64,000 nt of DNA from Okapia johnstoni (GCA_024291935.2 JAGTYA010000026.1:8722001-8786000), one strand, 5' to 3'. Positions 22,101 to 31,460 are shown, numbered from the stretch's first letter. Numbers and translations are program-made. Notes: a model not told the origin generated them from the letters alone.

Positions 22101-24525
22101 ACATCTAGAACCATTGGTCACATGGTGTCCTCAGGAGATGGGATCTGGGGGAGCTGGAAGACGGAGAGGCATGGGGCTCCACTGTGTAATCTTTGACGAA
22201 TCTGGAATTCTGCCTCCTGTGCCAGTACTGCTTGTTCAAGTTGAGATTACAAAAGGGCACTGATACCAAATGCCTATGGCCACACCTTGATCACACTGAG
22301 TCGATGGACATGAGTTTGAGTGGACTCCGGGAGTTGGTGATGGACAGGGAGGCCTGGCGTGCTGCAGTCCATGGGTTCGCAAAGAGTCGGACACGACTGA
22401 GCGACTGAACTGAACTGAACACCTTGGTCATGGCTCTCCTGCCTGTGTCCCGTCCCCTTCGGCTGGCCCAGCCCCTCACCTGGCTGGGACCTTCCCGCAG
22501 AGCAGAGTACCTCTCTCCTGCTTTGTTTCCCCACTCATCCCACTGCCTGTCCCACTTCCTGTCTGGATGCCAGCATGAAAAATGAAAAAGCACTTCACAT
22601 CGCTTTCATCTCCCCTCTCCTTTCCAGGCTGAATCCAGGGAACTTCTTCTGGTATAACCAGAGTTGTTATAGGGATAAGTTAACAGTTATGTCCCTACCC
22701 TCCCTGTCAGATCTTCCTCTAAAAATGAATTCTGCCATCTTTGTTCCCAAAAACTGAATTGCCTACTGCCAGCTTTTGTGAAATCAGCAGATAGACTTCA
22801 AATGCTTCGCAAAGGAAACAGGGAACATTTCTTGCATTCACACAACTTACAGTGGGGGAGGGTTCCCGTGTTTGCATATCCATATGGTTGTAGCAGGAAA
22901 ACAGTCCTGTATTAAATTGCCACTTACCTGGCCTTGAGCGGGTTCCTGACCCTCTCTGAGGCTCTCCTCTAAGGACTGGGTATGATAATACAGCAGCTTT
23001 CAAATGTTTCTTTTTTCAAAGATGTGGAGTCCTGTTTTCAAATAAACCCTCAAGGAGAATCCTGATACTTGAGTGGAGAGAAAGGGAGAATGGCTTTGGG
23101 TGGAAGCTAGTTGGAATGGGTCCCATCTAGAGCCCTGTCTGCGTGGCCTCTTGGCATCACCTCCACCCCTGCAGGGGCGGCAGGGGGAGGCCTGTCATGA
23201 AGCCATAATCCTTCCCCCAGGAGCCAATGACTCTTACATGTAAGGGTGCTTGTCACCCTGGGTTCTGGTTAGGAAAGCAAGATTCCAGTCCTAGAACTTG
23301 GTCGAGTCAGTACACAGAATGGAATCTGGGACCACACTGTAAGATGCTTCCAGAGCTTGGTGAGAAAGAGATTGCTGTGAGGGTTGAAAGTGAGGAGTGC
23401 AGAAAACAGGGCAGAAAGTTTCTTGGGGAGGCTGGCCCCTTGCATTTCATTTAGCCCAACTCCCCATTCTCTGTTGTGCCTTTTAGAGACAGTGAAACTG
23501 GGGCCCTAAGAGAAGCCATTCACCCAGCCCCTGGAGTGAGCCGGTGGCTCTGTACCGTGGCCCCTTGCAGCTCCCAACTTTGGCTTGTCTTTGGCCACCA
23601 GGTGAGCAATTTGAGGCTGGCAGCATCACTTCCGTCTTCAGCAACCGGGCGGTGGTGAAATACAGTCATCTGGAGGATGTGCTGCACGGCTGCTCCTGGA
23701 AGGTCAACAACAAGCTGGATGGGACGTACCTGCCCCTGCCTGTGGACAAGATCATCCAGCGGACAAAAAAGATGATCAACAAGATAGTGCAGTACAGCCT
23801 GATTGAGGGGAACTGTGAGCACTTTGTCAATGACCTGAGATACGGCGTGCCCAGGAGCCAGCAGGTGTGGCATTCCACTCTTGGGAGACCTTGCTGTAGT
23901 GCTCCAGGCTTGGTGGGCCCTGGTATGAGGGGTCTCCCTTCTCATGAGCATTTGTGTGTGGAAAGAAGACTCCAGGGAGCAAGGGGGTGATAGGAGGTCC
24001 TCCCAAGGAGCCTGGGCCAGGCGTTCAGGAGACCTAAGCCCAGGTCTGTGTGAAACTGATCCCTGTGTGACCTTGTCCAAGGGCGCTCCCCTCCGCACCT
24101 CTCAGACTCCCTGTTTGTAGAATAAGGGACTCAGTGGCTGTGCCCTTCTGAGTCTCACACTACAAGCAGACCCTGGGCTGAATGGCTCTGGGGGAGGAAG
24201 AGAACTAGGAGCCCAGGTTGCCTCCTGGAGGAAAGGGCTCCCCCCTGCCTCCGATGTCCACCTCGGGCAATCCTGGCTTGTCCAGGTCTCTCGTGGCTCT
24301 GGCATCTTTGGGAATATAGGGTGGCTTCCTCCGAGGCAGGCCAGTTCCTGAAGGGAGTGGTGAGGTAGGGGTGGGGCAGGGCAGGATCCTAGGAGCCTCA
24401 CCGAGGGTCCTGTGAGCTGGTCTCCTTTGCAGGTGGAGCACGTTCTAATGGAGGGGGCGAAGGCGGCAGGGGCAGTGCTCTCAGCTGTGGTGGACAGCAT
24501 AAGACCAAAACCAGTGACGGCCTGA
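6897..24525 (+). CDS. PLAAT5: PLAAT5 (HRASLS5), phospholipase A and acyltransferase 5, six-exon gene
   Basis: Members of this family move acyl chains between phospholipids or onto the amine of phosphatidylethanolamine. PLAAT5 is the calcium-independent N-acyltransferase that starts N-acylethanolamine synthesis. Six exons join with matching phases: exon 1 ending at 7121 or 7151, then 7691-7784, 9096-9204, 19667-19775, 23602-23864 and 24433-24525. Every intron is GT-AG. The LRAT/NlpC-P60 fold starts at [10 protein letters not shown]. The catalytic set is His at 19724-19726 (GYEHWAIYV), His at 19760-19762 (VVHLAPP) and Cys at 23814-23816 (GNCEHFVN). The protein ends in [10 protein letters not shown]. 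Exons 2-6 match my memory of human PLAAT5 closely, including the long N-terminal extension that only this paralogue has. There is no stop or frameshift in exons 2-6. The start of translation is unresolved (see exon 1). Confidence 0.93.
7691..7784 (+). CDS. PLAAT5: PLAAT5 exon 2
   Basis: The exon follows a strong polypyrimidine tract and TTAG and ends at GG|GTAAGA. It is 94 nt: two bases, 30 codons, two bases. It encodes [19 protein letters not shown] and continues [11 protein letters not shown], matching the PLAAT5-specific N-terminal extension. This part is low-complexity, probably disordered, and lies upstream of the catalytic fold. The coding frame is set by its splice phases and the similarity. 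Confidence 0.85.
8270..8348 (-). repeat. Bov-tA SINE, tRNA-like head only
   Basis: On the - strand it reads GGCTTCCCTGGTGGCTCAGA through the B-box-like GGTTTGATCACC. Only the tRNA-derived part is present. It lies in PLAAT5 intron 2. Confidence 0.7.
8355..8525 (+). repeat. MIR SINE
   Basis: The core 'agtttatagacagtcaaacc', GAGGTTCAGA, 'agctcaaggttgcacagcaa' and 'ccaggattcaaactcaggtc' follow the MIR consensus. It is an ancient mammalian repeat in PLAAT5 intron 2. Confidence 0.75.
9096..9204 (+). CDS. PLAAT5: PLAAT5 exon 3
   Basis: The acceptor is TTCATTTAG and the donor is GAG|GTGGGT. The exon is 109 nt: one base, then 36 codons. It reads [17 protein letters not shown], then [19 protein letters not shown], parallel to the remembered human segment EKAVVSLETTPSQKAD. 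It completes the N-terminal extension and joins exon 4 in phase 0 as [13 protein letters not shown]. It is divergent compared with exons 4-6, as expected for a disordered tail. Confidence 0.85.
9332..12491 (-). mobile_element. Near-complete BovB LINE (copy A) in PLAAT5 intron 3
   Basis: The element is 3.16 kb and flanked by GATGTTGCTT at 9322-9331 and 12492-12501, a 10-bp target duplication. On the - strand it runs from the MPCKATQDG start region through the endonuclease part to a reverse-transcriptase domain ([39 protein letters not shown]) and the C-terminal region. Stops and frameshifts break it into at least six frames, and the YADD part of the RT is damaged. It is antisense to PLAAT5. 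Confidence 0.92.
10064..10696 (-). pseudogene. BovB copy A reverse-transcriptase remnant
   Basis: This is the longest surviving frame of copy A (210 residues). It has RT blocks [39 protein letters not shown] and [16 protein letters not shown]. The frame then loses the catalytic YADD register and ends. The copy cannot make a working enzyme. Confidence 0.85.
12672..12765 (+). repeat. CHR-2-type tRNA-Glu SINE fragment
   Basis: GGGAATTCCCTGGCTGTCCA, the anticodon-arm region with 'tgctttcactgctaagggtg', and the B-box-like GGTTCAATCCCTGG mark a cetartiodactyl tRNA-derived SINE. Confidence 0.75.
13021..13310 (-). repeat. BOV-A2 SINE (dimer)
   Basis: Two Bov-A units in reverse, ending in a (CAG)n tail at about 13281-13310. 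The 11-bp duplication AGTATTTCATT flanks it at 13010-13020 and 13311-13321, inside the older L1. Confidence 0.92.
13645..14235. other. PLAAT5 intron 3, no recognised feature
   Basis: Non-repetitive-looking intron sequence. I see no exon with matching phases and no named repeat. Confidence 0.4.
14240..14925 (+). mobile_element. BovB LINE, 3' fragment (copy F)
   Basis: About 690 bp of the BovB 3' part, in sense with PLAAT5. It reads from the 'TKIMASGPIISW' region to the AACTGAACAACAAC end. The frame is broken several times. It is complementary to the - strand copies at 9332-12491 and 20162-21396. Confidence 0.85.
14930..15500. other. PLAAT5 intron 3, no recognised feature
   Basis: No repeat or exon that I can name. 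There is a short TTTTTG-repeat near 15048-15070. Confidence 0.4.
15508..15815 (+). repeat. CHR-1-type SINE (tRNA head plus long body)
   Basis: A tRNA-like head (GCTTCCCTGGTGGCCCAGTGG, GATGCATGCTCGATCCCTGG) is followed by the repetitive body 'agcctgtgtgccacagctac', 'tgagcctgtgctccagagcc'. It ends in AATAAATAAATAAA. Confidence 0.75.
15816..16559. other. PLAAT5 intron 3, no recognised feature
   Basis: No exon, RNA gene or named repeat seen. Confidence 0.4.
17222..17332 (-). repeat. CHR-2-type SINE
   Basis: On the - strand: GGAAATTCCCTGGTGGTCCA, CTGGTTAGGACTCAGCACTC and GGTTTAATTCCTGATC, with a 3' part ending in 'atgcagccaaaat'. It is inserted in the old L1. Confidence 0.75.
18055..18335 (+). 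repeat. BOV-A2 SINE (dimer)
   Basis: It begins with CTGCTGCTGCTGCTGCTAAG and contains two Bov-A units (CAGTCGTGTCCGACTC twice) joined by 'gcatgaaagtgaaaagtgaa'. Confidence 0.9.
19305..19545 (+). repeat. BOV-A2 SINE, first unit deleted internally
   Basis: It starts with CTGCTGCTGCTGCTAAGTCG. The first unit jumps from GCTTCAG to ACCCCAGGCTCC, losing about 40 bp, and the second unit is complete. It ends about 120 bp before PLAAT5 exon 4. Confidence 0.85.
19667..19775 (+). CDS. PLAAT5: PLAAT5 exon 4, carries both catalytic histidines
   Basis: The acceptor TTTTCCCATCATAG and donor CCAA|GTAAGA are strong. The exon is 109 nt (36 codons plus one base). It encodes [20 protein letters not shown], then [16 protein letters not shown]. 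The histidine in GYEHW is the general base of the family and the histidine in VVHLAPP is the second member of the triad. A BOV-A2 SINE ends about 120 bp upstream and an old DNA transposon begins 21 bp downstream, so the exon is a small island in repeat sequence. Confidence 0.95.
19797..20085. mobile_element. MER1-type hAT DNA transposon remnant
   Basis: The terminal inverted repeats are CAGGGGTCCCCAACC (left) and GGTTGGGGACCACTG (right). A perfect 8-bp target duplication, CTCTATTG, flanks it at 19789-19796 and 20086-20093, which is the hAT hallmark. The body matches the MER1 consensus as I recall it. It is non-autonomous with no coding capacity, and lies in PLAAT5 intron 4. Confidence 0.93.
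20162..21396 (-). mobile_element. BovB LINE, 5'-truncated (copy C) in PLAAT5 intron 4
   Basis: It spans 1.24 kb, flanked by the 12-bp duplication AGCTGCTACCTT at 20150-20161 and 21397-21408. On the - strand it keeps the RT blocks [20 protein letters not shown] and [20 protein letters not shown], then the C-terminal region. Several frameshifts are present. Confidence 0.93.
21585..21775 (+). repeat. Bov-tA SINE
   Basis: tRNA-like head (GTGGCTCAGTAATAAAGAACC, GGTTTGATCCCTGGGTCAGG) and Bov-A body up to GGTTGCAAAGAGTAAGACAC. Lies in PLAAT5 intron 4. Confidence 0.8.
22294..22418 (+). mobile_element. BovB 3' end, about 125 bp
   Basis: The terminal part GAGTCGATGGACATGAG to CTGAACTGAACTGAA is flanked by ACACCTTGATCA (22282-22293) and ACACCTTGGTCA (22419-22430), a target duplication with one mismatch. 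It is a strongly 5'-truncated insertion in PLAAT5 intron 4. Confidence 0.85.
22431..23601. other. PLAAT5 intron 4, no recognised feature
   Basis: Unique-looking intron sequence. I found no further exon with compatible phases and no repeat I can name. Confidence 0.45.
23602..23864 (+). CDS. PLAAT5: PLAAT5 exon 5, carries the catalytic cysteine
   Basis: The exon follows TTTGGCCACCAG and ends at CAG|GTGTGG. It is 263 nt: two bases that complete the serine codon of LAPPS, then 87 codons. It encodes [20 protein letters not shown], the [15 protein letters not shown] core, and [19 protein letters not shown]. The cysteine of NCEHF is the acyl-accepting nucleophile. The whole exon is open and highly similar to human PLAAT5 as I remember it. 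Confidence 0.96.
24433..24525 (+). CDS. PLAAT5: PLAAT5 exon 6, C-terminus and stop
   Basis: The acceptor is TCTCCTTTGCAG. Thirty codons plus TGA encode [20 protein letters not shown], then [10 protein letters not shown]. The small-residue hydrophobic stretch resembles the C-terminal membrane-associating segment of the family. I see no canonical AATAAA in the 200 bases after the stop, so the transcript end is not placed. Confidence 0.94.
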   Translation: MEHVLMEGAKAAGAVLSAVVDSIRPKPVTA

Positions 24526-26460
24526 AGGTGCTGAAAACTCCAGGCAGAGGAAGAGTGGCCGAGCTGGCAAAGAGAACCCGGGCCTCCTTCCCTCCCCTGC
24601 CTTCTTCTCTCCATGGCCCCTTGTAAGAAAATTGTAAACTTCTGGAAGAATCTAGAATGTACCCAATTGCCCCTTCCGAAATATATCCAATATATGTGCT
24701 CATAGGCCCCTGGACTCTCAGGGTAGGAAGAACCTAATATTTGTTATGCATCTGTTAGGCACCAGGCACTGTGCTGGGCATTTCACATACTTCATCTTAA
24801 CTTAACTTTTTTTTTTTTTTTTGTAGGAAAGGGGCCTTACTTACTTCTTAGGCTGAACCTAGTCTGTGATGCTTTTAACATCCTGGAAGATCTGCTGAAT
24901 GTTCCCAGGAGCAACGAACTCTTTTCAGAAGTTCTCTTTACTGCCCTTTTCAGACCCCTCAGTGCAGTTCAGGGGAGGAAGCCTTTAAGGAAACCTGTAA
25001 CTCACTGCTCAAGGCCAACTGTGCCTTCATCCAGAAGCAGGTTTCCCAAGAAATATTTTCTTTTAAAAATTATACATCAGCTTTATTCTTTATTGTCTAA
25101 AAAGTGTCCCAATGTAAAGTTTAATTCACGAGACCACTTATCTTGCTTTTTCTGCCTCGTAAGCACCAGAAAATTTAGAAATTTCCATCTTCACCAATTT
25201 CAGAGGACTATTTAAAATAATTTAATCAATGGACTTTGGCGTGAATGAGGGAGAGAAAGGAGTGATTTTTGTACTTTGAAGAATGTGGACATGACAGTAA
25301 AGCTAAAATGATGGCTGGAGATTGTCAGTGCTAGCAGAGAGTTGAAGCCACCCTAAAAAGCCAGAGAAGGACTCTCAAAATGCCTAGGAAGCATGAGAAT
25401 TTGGAAGTGGGGGGATGGAACCCCCAGAGCATCTCACATCAGGTCCTTTAGGATCTTCCGTGAGTCTTTCTCCCATTTGGAAGAAACAGACCTGCGGTGA
25501 AACCATTCAGTTTCCCCTACTCTGTTCTGTTCTTAGCCATCCAAACTTGACTGACTCCTCCTGTCTCCTAGATTTTGGAGTCTGGATGTGTGTCTTTGAT
25601 TGATTCCCCTCTGCCCTGCCTGAAGGGCCTCTCTCTCTGCTTTGCACAACAGATTCAGGTGCTGGCGAGTGGAGCCCACCCCCATCTCTGTGAATCACGA
25701 CTAGGATAAAGTCGTTGCCCCTGGTTCCTGCCATCACCTCCTCCCTGCCCCCCAACATCACCGGAGTTCCCAGCACCCCTCCCTTCAGTCTCTTTATTCA
25801 CGATATGGTCTAGGTTGGAGACTTCCTTTAGAGGAGAACCCAAGTGCCAGGGTTATACTTTATAGATTTTAGCTTTGAATGAACTCAGTGATAGATTAGT
25901 AAACCTTTTGATCTTAAGGTCACCTTGAACTCACAGACCATATTAATCATTAATTGAGGGAACAGAGTGTTGTTTGATTAACAAACAACTCTCTCCTGCC
26001 AGGATGTATTTAGTAACTTTGAAATAAGGCACTTACCTATTTCTTGCTTAAGCTTGGAACAGAAAGACAGTTCCCTGGGTCCTTTCTGGTTTGTACTAGG
26101 TGGGGCAGAGACTCTCAGAAGTATCTTCAGGGCTTATATTCACTCAGTTCATCCAACAAACATGTTGGAATGTCTGCCATGTGTCAAGCCCTGGCTCCTC
26201 CCACCTTTTTCTGAACCCATGAGTGGTGGTCTGGGGTGGCAGTGAGTAGTTCTGACATGGTTGGAAGGATGCAAGACACAGTGGAGCATGGGTTGGAGAC
26301 CACCTACTGGACAGTGGCCTCCCCCTGCTTCCAAGCTGTCCATAAAGTCGTGAGCTCTAGGAGGCGCTCTTCACACTTTGCAGATGAGGAGGGGAGGGTT
26401 TCTTAAAGTGTCATTAAAAACTTGTAGCAGTTGCTACATTCTAGGGTAAAAAGAACTCTG
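24526..26460. other. Region downstream of PLAAT5, one MIR fragment, no gene
   Basis: The first few hundred bases are presumably the PLAAT5 3' untranslated region. A MIR half is recognisable at about 24729-24810 ('aggcaccaggcactgtgctg'). A T-run is at 24807-24824. About 26125-26190 has an ancient 'tcatccaacaaacatgttgg' motif of L2/MIR type. No open frame here has gene-like evidence. Confidence 0.5.
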
Positions 26461-26475
26461 CTTTTGAGTGGGAAC

Positions 26476-26479
<4 letters not shown>

Positions 26480-26519
<40 letters not shown>
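26480..26519. repeat. (GT)n microsatellite
   Basis: A long uninterrupted GT run, then GCGCGC, directly at the edge of a Bov-tA SINE. It probably grew from that SINE's tail and should be length-polymorphic. Confidence 0.95.
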
Positions 26520-26520
<1 letters not shown>

Positions 26521-26725
26521 TCAGTTGTGTCCAACTCTTTGCAGCCTGTTTGATTGTAGCCTGCTAGGCTCTTCTGTCCATGGGATTCTCCAGGCAAGAA
26601 TACTGGAGTGGGTTGCCATTTCCTTCTCCAGGCATCTTCCCAACCCAGGGATCGAACCTGCATCTCTGGCGTCTCCTGCCTTGGCAGGTGGATTATTTAC
26701 CACTAGTACCACCTGGAAAGCACTT
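26520..26725 (-). repeat. Bov-tA SINE
   Basis: On the + strand it runs from CAGTTGTGTCCAACTCTTTG to the reversed tRNA-like head (GGATTATTTACCACTAGTACC). Complete copy. Confidence 0.85.
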
Positions 26726-26734
26726 GGGTGAGCC

Positions 26735-28530
26735 TGTTTAGTGTTGTAGATATAAAACATGTACCCCCAGTTGGAGAGGAGATCCCAAGGGAAAGGCATC
26801 TGAATGCAAATATTTCTGTTCTTCTTTTTTTAGTGTCTGTTCTTTTTTGCTTTGGCAGGCGTGGGCAGTGGGGACGGAGGCATTGGTTCGCTTGGCCTAT
26901 CACATGGAACAGCGAATGCGAATGTGCTGTGTGGTTAATGGTGGGGAGGTCCATTCTAAGCGACTCACGGGCTGGCAGCTCCTAGGCATGACCCAGATGT
27001 TTTGCTTAATGATGGAGGAGAGACAGACTTTGGGAAACCCTGGATAACCTCTGCAGAGATTACTGTGACGACAAAGGAATATGGTTTTGCTGGCCAGGCG
27101 TTGGGAGATAGGAGGGGAAATATGACAGTCAGGCGTGCAAACTGACACAATGGGAATGAACCCCCACCACTGGGGCAGCAGGCCAGAGCCTGAGGGGAGA
27201 AATAGAGGGGACCCCCCGAGTGACACTGGGAGTAGAGAGAAGCTGCTCCCAAGTTCCTGGTTTTAAGTTTTTGTCTTATGCCTATTATCACTTACTGTTA
27301 TCCGTAAGCCTTGTATTTGCTGCGTTTGGCACATAAAGGAAGGGGCCGGTGTGCATGGTTTGTAGCACCCGAGAGGGCTGCAGCCAAGGGAATAAGAGTC
27401 TCAGGGACCCCCAGAGGGAGTGCATTGGAAGCAAGCTGACCAGAGGCTGGGGGGGGGGGGGGTCCTCTGGAATACTGTGGGACAGAACCGGATTTCCTGC
27501 AGGCCGGTGGGAGGGGAGCTCATTCAAAAAAGTAAAGATTTTAAAGGGAAAGTTGACTCAATTCTGCAGGACTAGGATTTTTATATCACACAGAGTCAAG
27601 CACAACGTAAGGAGAGGGGGTGCTGGATACAGTCTGACCCCAGGCTGTTCCTGCTGAAACTTCTGTTAACGCTGTAGCAGAACAATACATGGTTAAACAA
27701 ACTCTAAGGAGGCTGAGTTCAAACTCAAAGTTCTATTCTCTGGAAGAGTTTGTTCCCTGTGCTTTTGAAGCCAGCCAGCCCATTGTCAGCCAGCTGAGCA
27801 GATGCTTAAATGAGAAGGCAGCTATTTGTCGACCGGGTCGGTGATGTTTCTTGGTGCAGGGAAAGTGGTTCATTTTTTAAAATTTGTTAAATTATGGTGG
27901 TGGATATTAAAAAACATTCAGTTTTCTAGGTTAAATATAAAGAAGATAATTTTTATGTTTTCAGAAAAATTGCTTCAAGTTCAACTTAAAAGGTAAAGCA
28001 TATGTGAGTTTGTAGCAGTGTGGGGGGATGCCTTGTAAATGAGTAATTTTGGATTCTTCCAGTTGTGTTTCAAAAGAAGGGTGTTTGAAAAAGACAATCG
28101 ACTGAGAAAAAAAGCAATTCGACCGAGGCCGCAGGTTCCTGGCCTTGCCATCTTGATGCAGGAGGGCTCACCCGACCTTTGCATGAGCCTGCGAGCTGTG
28201 ACCAAGGTGGCGGGGAGACAGTCTGAGTTGGAAAAACAAGGGAGGTCTGTCTTCACGGGATTTTCCAGAGCAGTGCTTTCCAAGCTTTGCCTGAGCAGCG
28301 GAGCCCTCCCTGCAGGCAGAATATCACAGAGCTGCCCGATGCCGGAAACAGGAAAAATGGAGCAGCTGTGGGTGAAGCAGAATCCAGAACTTCATGACCG
28401 GCTAGCCTTGGGGGAGGGCGTGTGCTAGACACGAAGCCTCCAGGGACAGGCTCCCAACAGTTCGTGGGAATAAAGTAATAATGCCAAGGACAGCAGTGAC
28501 AGCAGAGTGCTCACCCTGTTCCAGGCCCGT
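26735..28530. other. Intergenic, no gene recognised
   Basis: This is the longest repeat-poor stretch between the two genes. It has an acceptor-like TTTTTTGCTTTGGCAG at about 26845-26859, a G-run at about 27451-27463 and an open frame at 28039-28428. None matches a protein I know, so I make no gene call. Confidence 0.5.
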
Positions 28531-28539
28531 TTTTTTTTT

Positions 28540-29080
28540 TTTTAATTGGAGTGAATGTTATTTAATTTTTCATTTTTATTTAATTTTGGGGTATAGTTGA
28601 TTTCCAATGTTGCGTTTCAGGTGTACAGCAAAGTGATTCCCTTATATAAGATACATGTATCTATTCTTTTTCAAGGCTTCCCAGGTGGCACTAGTGGTAA
28701 AGAACCCGCCTGCTAATGCAGGCGACATGAGACTCAGGTTCGATCCCTGGGTTGGGAAGATCCCCTGGAGGAGGGCATGGCAATTCACTCCAGTATTCTT
28801 GCCTGGAGAATCCAATGGACGAGGAGTCTGGCAGGTTACCATCCATAGGGTTGGAAAGAGACACGACTGATGTACACACACACACACATTCTTTTTCAGC
28901 CTCTTTTCCCATGTAGGTTATTACAGAATATTGAGTAGAGTTCCCTGTGCTGTATAGCAGGTACTTGTGATTCTATATATAGTTCTGTGTATCTGTTAAT
29001 CCCAGCCTCCTGATGACCATCAGTGACCTGTGGCTCTATGTGTTCATTATCTCCATCACAGACTCTGTGCCCACTGTGAA
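28540..29080 (-). mobile_element. L1 3' untranslated region split by a Bov-tA
   Basis: Reverse-oriented L1 3' sequence ('ggtgtacagcaaagtgattc', 'ttccctgtgctgtatagcag') lies on both sides of a SINE at 28674-28887. The SINE is flanked by ATTCTTTTTCA at 28663-28673 and 28888-28898. Confidence 0.75.
28674..28887 (+). repeat. Bov-tA SINE with 11-bp target duplication
   Basis: tRNA-like head (GGCTTCCCAGGTGGCACTAG, GGTTCGATCCCTGGGTTGGG) and Bov-A body, ending in a short CACACA tail. It is inserted into the L1 fragment. Confidence 0.92.
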
Positions 29081-29394
29081 CAGGTGGCACCCACTCACTC
29101 AGCTTTGCTCAGTCCTTTAAGTGGGTAAATGTTTATAGCAGTAACATCTCCACTTGGCAAAGTAAGGACTTTGAGATCAAGAGCTGCATTATAATGAAAT
29201 GCAGGAAGAGGGTAATTAAGGCCAGAAGATGCATAATGAAAGGGCCTATGTGGGGCAGGGACAAAGGGTTCCTCATCCACAGCGAAGGCAAAATCAATTG
29301 CACATAATCTTTATATCAGATGTTGGCTGTTGGATGAATATTAACAGATATTCATGAGTATGATAAACTTTTGAGCTGATCTGTGGTAACTTTG

Positions 29395-29605
29395 GGCTTC
29401 CCTGGTGGCTCAGCCCATAAAGAATCCGCCTGCAATGTAGGAGATACAGGTTAGATTCCTGGGTTGGGAAGATGCCCTGGAGAAGGGAATGGTTATCCAC
29501 TCCAGTATTCTTGCATGGAGAATCCCATGGACAGAGGAGCCTGGAAGGCTCCATAGAGTCGCAAAGAGTTGGACATGACTGAGTGACTAAGCACGCAGGC
29601 ATGAT
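29395..29605 (+). repeat. Bov-tA SINE
   Basis: It begins GGGCTTCCCTGGTGGCTCAG and ends near GACTGAGTGACTAAGCAC. Nearly complete. Confidence 0.85.
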
Positions 29606-29609
29606 ACCT

Positions 29610-30265
29610 TTGGACAGGAAGTCCCTGCAGGATACAGACACTGACAGTATCTCTCTCAGGGCTGAAGCAACAAAGTGTGTCCTCTCTACTGGGAAGTGGT
29701 GGGAGAAAAGTTAATCTTTTCTTTTTGTACCTCTTTGATGCAAATCCAGGATTGATGCTGCACAGAGTCACATGCCACCCCTCCCCTACCTCCCCCCGTC
29801 CCCGGCCCCTTGCCCCTCGCCTGACCCCCTGTGGCTGTGGCAGAGCTTGCCTGGATGCTCTGGCGTCTCAGGGAGCCCATTCTGGCGCACTGTATCAGGA
29901 GCAGGCTTCACTACCATCGAGGCTCAGGGATAAAGCAAGAGGTTTCAGTATGTCTTGCTCACATGCAGACACTGAGGGTTCTGTTCTTCCATATGTCTGT
30001 GCCTGGTGGGTGGCTGTCCAGGGCAGCCCAGGGCAATAGGAAAACAGTGCTCTAATAGTGACGAAATTACCTTTTAGAGGCTCACACTCAGGATTTCTAA
30101 TCTGCAAGGCTGGTCTCTGGAAGGGTGGGGTGGGGGTGGAGCTAATCAAGCCTTGTCTAAGAGCATTACCCAGACGCCAAACAGGAAGACCCGACCAGGT
30201 ATTAATATTAAGAAAAGTGTGGAAAGGATATTTGGTGTGGTTGAGCTGTCATCTTCCAAACACAG
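29610..30265. other. Intergenic, no gene recognised
   Basis: A C-rich stretch at 29775-29830. Overlapping open frames on both strands without known domains. No repeat assigned. Confidence 0.4.
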
Positions 30266-30269
30266 GTAA

Positions 30270-31460
30270 GTAATCCTGGAGTGTGAAGTCAAGTGGGCCT
30301 TAGGAAGCATTACTGCAAACAAAGCTAGCGGAGGTGATGGAATTCCAGCTGAGCTATTTCAAATCCTAAATGATGATGCTGTGAAAGTGCTGCACTCAAT
30401 ATGCCAGCAAATTTGGAAAACTCAGCCGTGGCCACAGGACTGGAAAAGGTCAGTTTTCATTCCAATCCCAAAGATGGGCAATACCAAAGAATGTTCAGAC
30501 TACCACACAATTGTACTCATTTCATGTGCTAGCAAGGTAATGTTCAAAATCCTTCAAGCTAGGTTTCAACAGCCCCTAACTGAGAACTTCCAGATGTACA
30601 AACTGGATTTAGAAAAGACAGAGGAACCAGAGATCAAATTGCCAGGATCTGTTGGATCATAGAAAAGCAAGAGAATTCCAGAAAAATATCTGCTTCATTG
30701 ACTACACTAAAGCCTTTGACTGTGTGGATCACAACAAACTGTGGAAAATTCTTAAAGAGATGGGAATACCAGACCACCTGACCTGCTTTCTGAGAAATCT
30801 GTATGCAGGTCAAGAAGCAACAGTTAGAACTGGAAATGGAACAACAGACTTGTTCCAAATTGGTATAGGAGTATGTCAAGGCTGTATATTGTCACCCTGC
30901 TTATTTAACTTATATGCAGAGTACATCATGAGAAATGCCGGGCTGGATGAAGCGCAAACTGGAATGAAGATTGCCGGGAGACATATCAATAACCTCAGAT
31001 ATGAAGATGATACCACCCTAATGGCAGAAAGGACAGAGGAACTAAAGAGCCTCTTGATGAAAGTGAAAGAGAAGAGTGAAAAACCTGGCTTAAAACTCAA
31101 CATTCAAAAAACTAAGATCATGGCATCTGGTTCCATCACTTCATGGCAAATAGATGGGGAAACAATGGAAGCAGTGACAGACTTTATTTTCTTGGGCTCC
31201 AAAATCACTGCAAATGATGACTGCAGCCATGAAATTAAAAGATGCTTGCCCCTTGGAAGAAAAGCTATGTCCAACCTAGACATCATATTAAAAAGCAGAG
31301 ACATCACTTTGCTGACAAAGGTCCGTCTAGTCAAGGCTGTGGTTTTTCAAGTAGTCATATATGGATGTGAAAGTTGGACCATAAAGAAAGCTGAGTGCCA
31401 AAGAATTGATGCTAGAGAAGACTCTTGAGAGTCCCTTGGACACCAAGAAGATCAGACCAG
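30270..31460 (+). mobile_element. BovB LINE, internal-to-3' part (copy D)
   Basis: It begins in the region read as [12 protein letters not shown] and continues through the RT. A 258-residue frame at 30652-31428 holds [36 protein letters not shown] and a changed catalytic block, YEDD in place of YADD. An earlier frame at 30381-30662 carries the KPQ-rich linker. The end is rearranged (see 31460-32365). Confidence 0.88.
30652..31428 (+). pseudogene. BovB copy D reverse-transcriptase remnant, YEDD in place of YADD
   Basis: At 258 residues this is among the longest retrotransposon frames in the window. The catalytic tetrad reads Y-E-D-D at about 31001-31012. The alanine is replaced but both aspartates remain. 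The upstream part of the protein is missing and the frame stops before the C-terminus, so no activity is expected. Confidence 0.85.

Noticed and set aside
24102..24614. 170-residue - strand frame overlapping PLAAT5 exon 6
   Set aside because: It lies opposite a real exon and its intron and has no protein similarity I can recognise.
28039..28428. 129-residue open frame on the + strand
   Set aside because: No known domain, no splice partner and no repeat link. Its length is within what chance gives in this composition. Without expression or conservation data I do not call it.
28674..28760. tRNA-like sequences with A- and B-box-like motifs (also at 57118, 59340, 40586 and others)
   Set aside because: They are the tRNA-Glu-derived heads of Bov-tA and CHR SINEs, joined to SINE bodies. 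They do not form complete tRNA genes.
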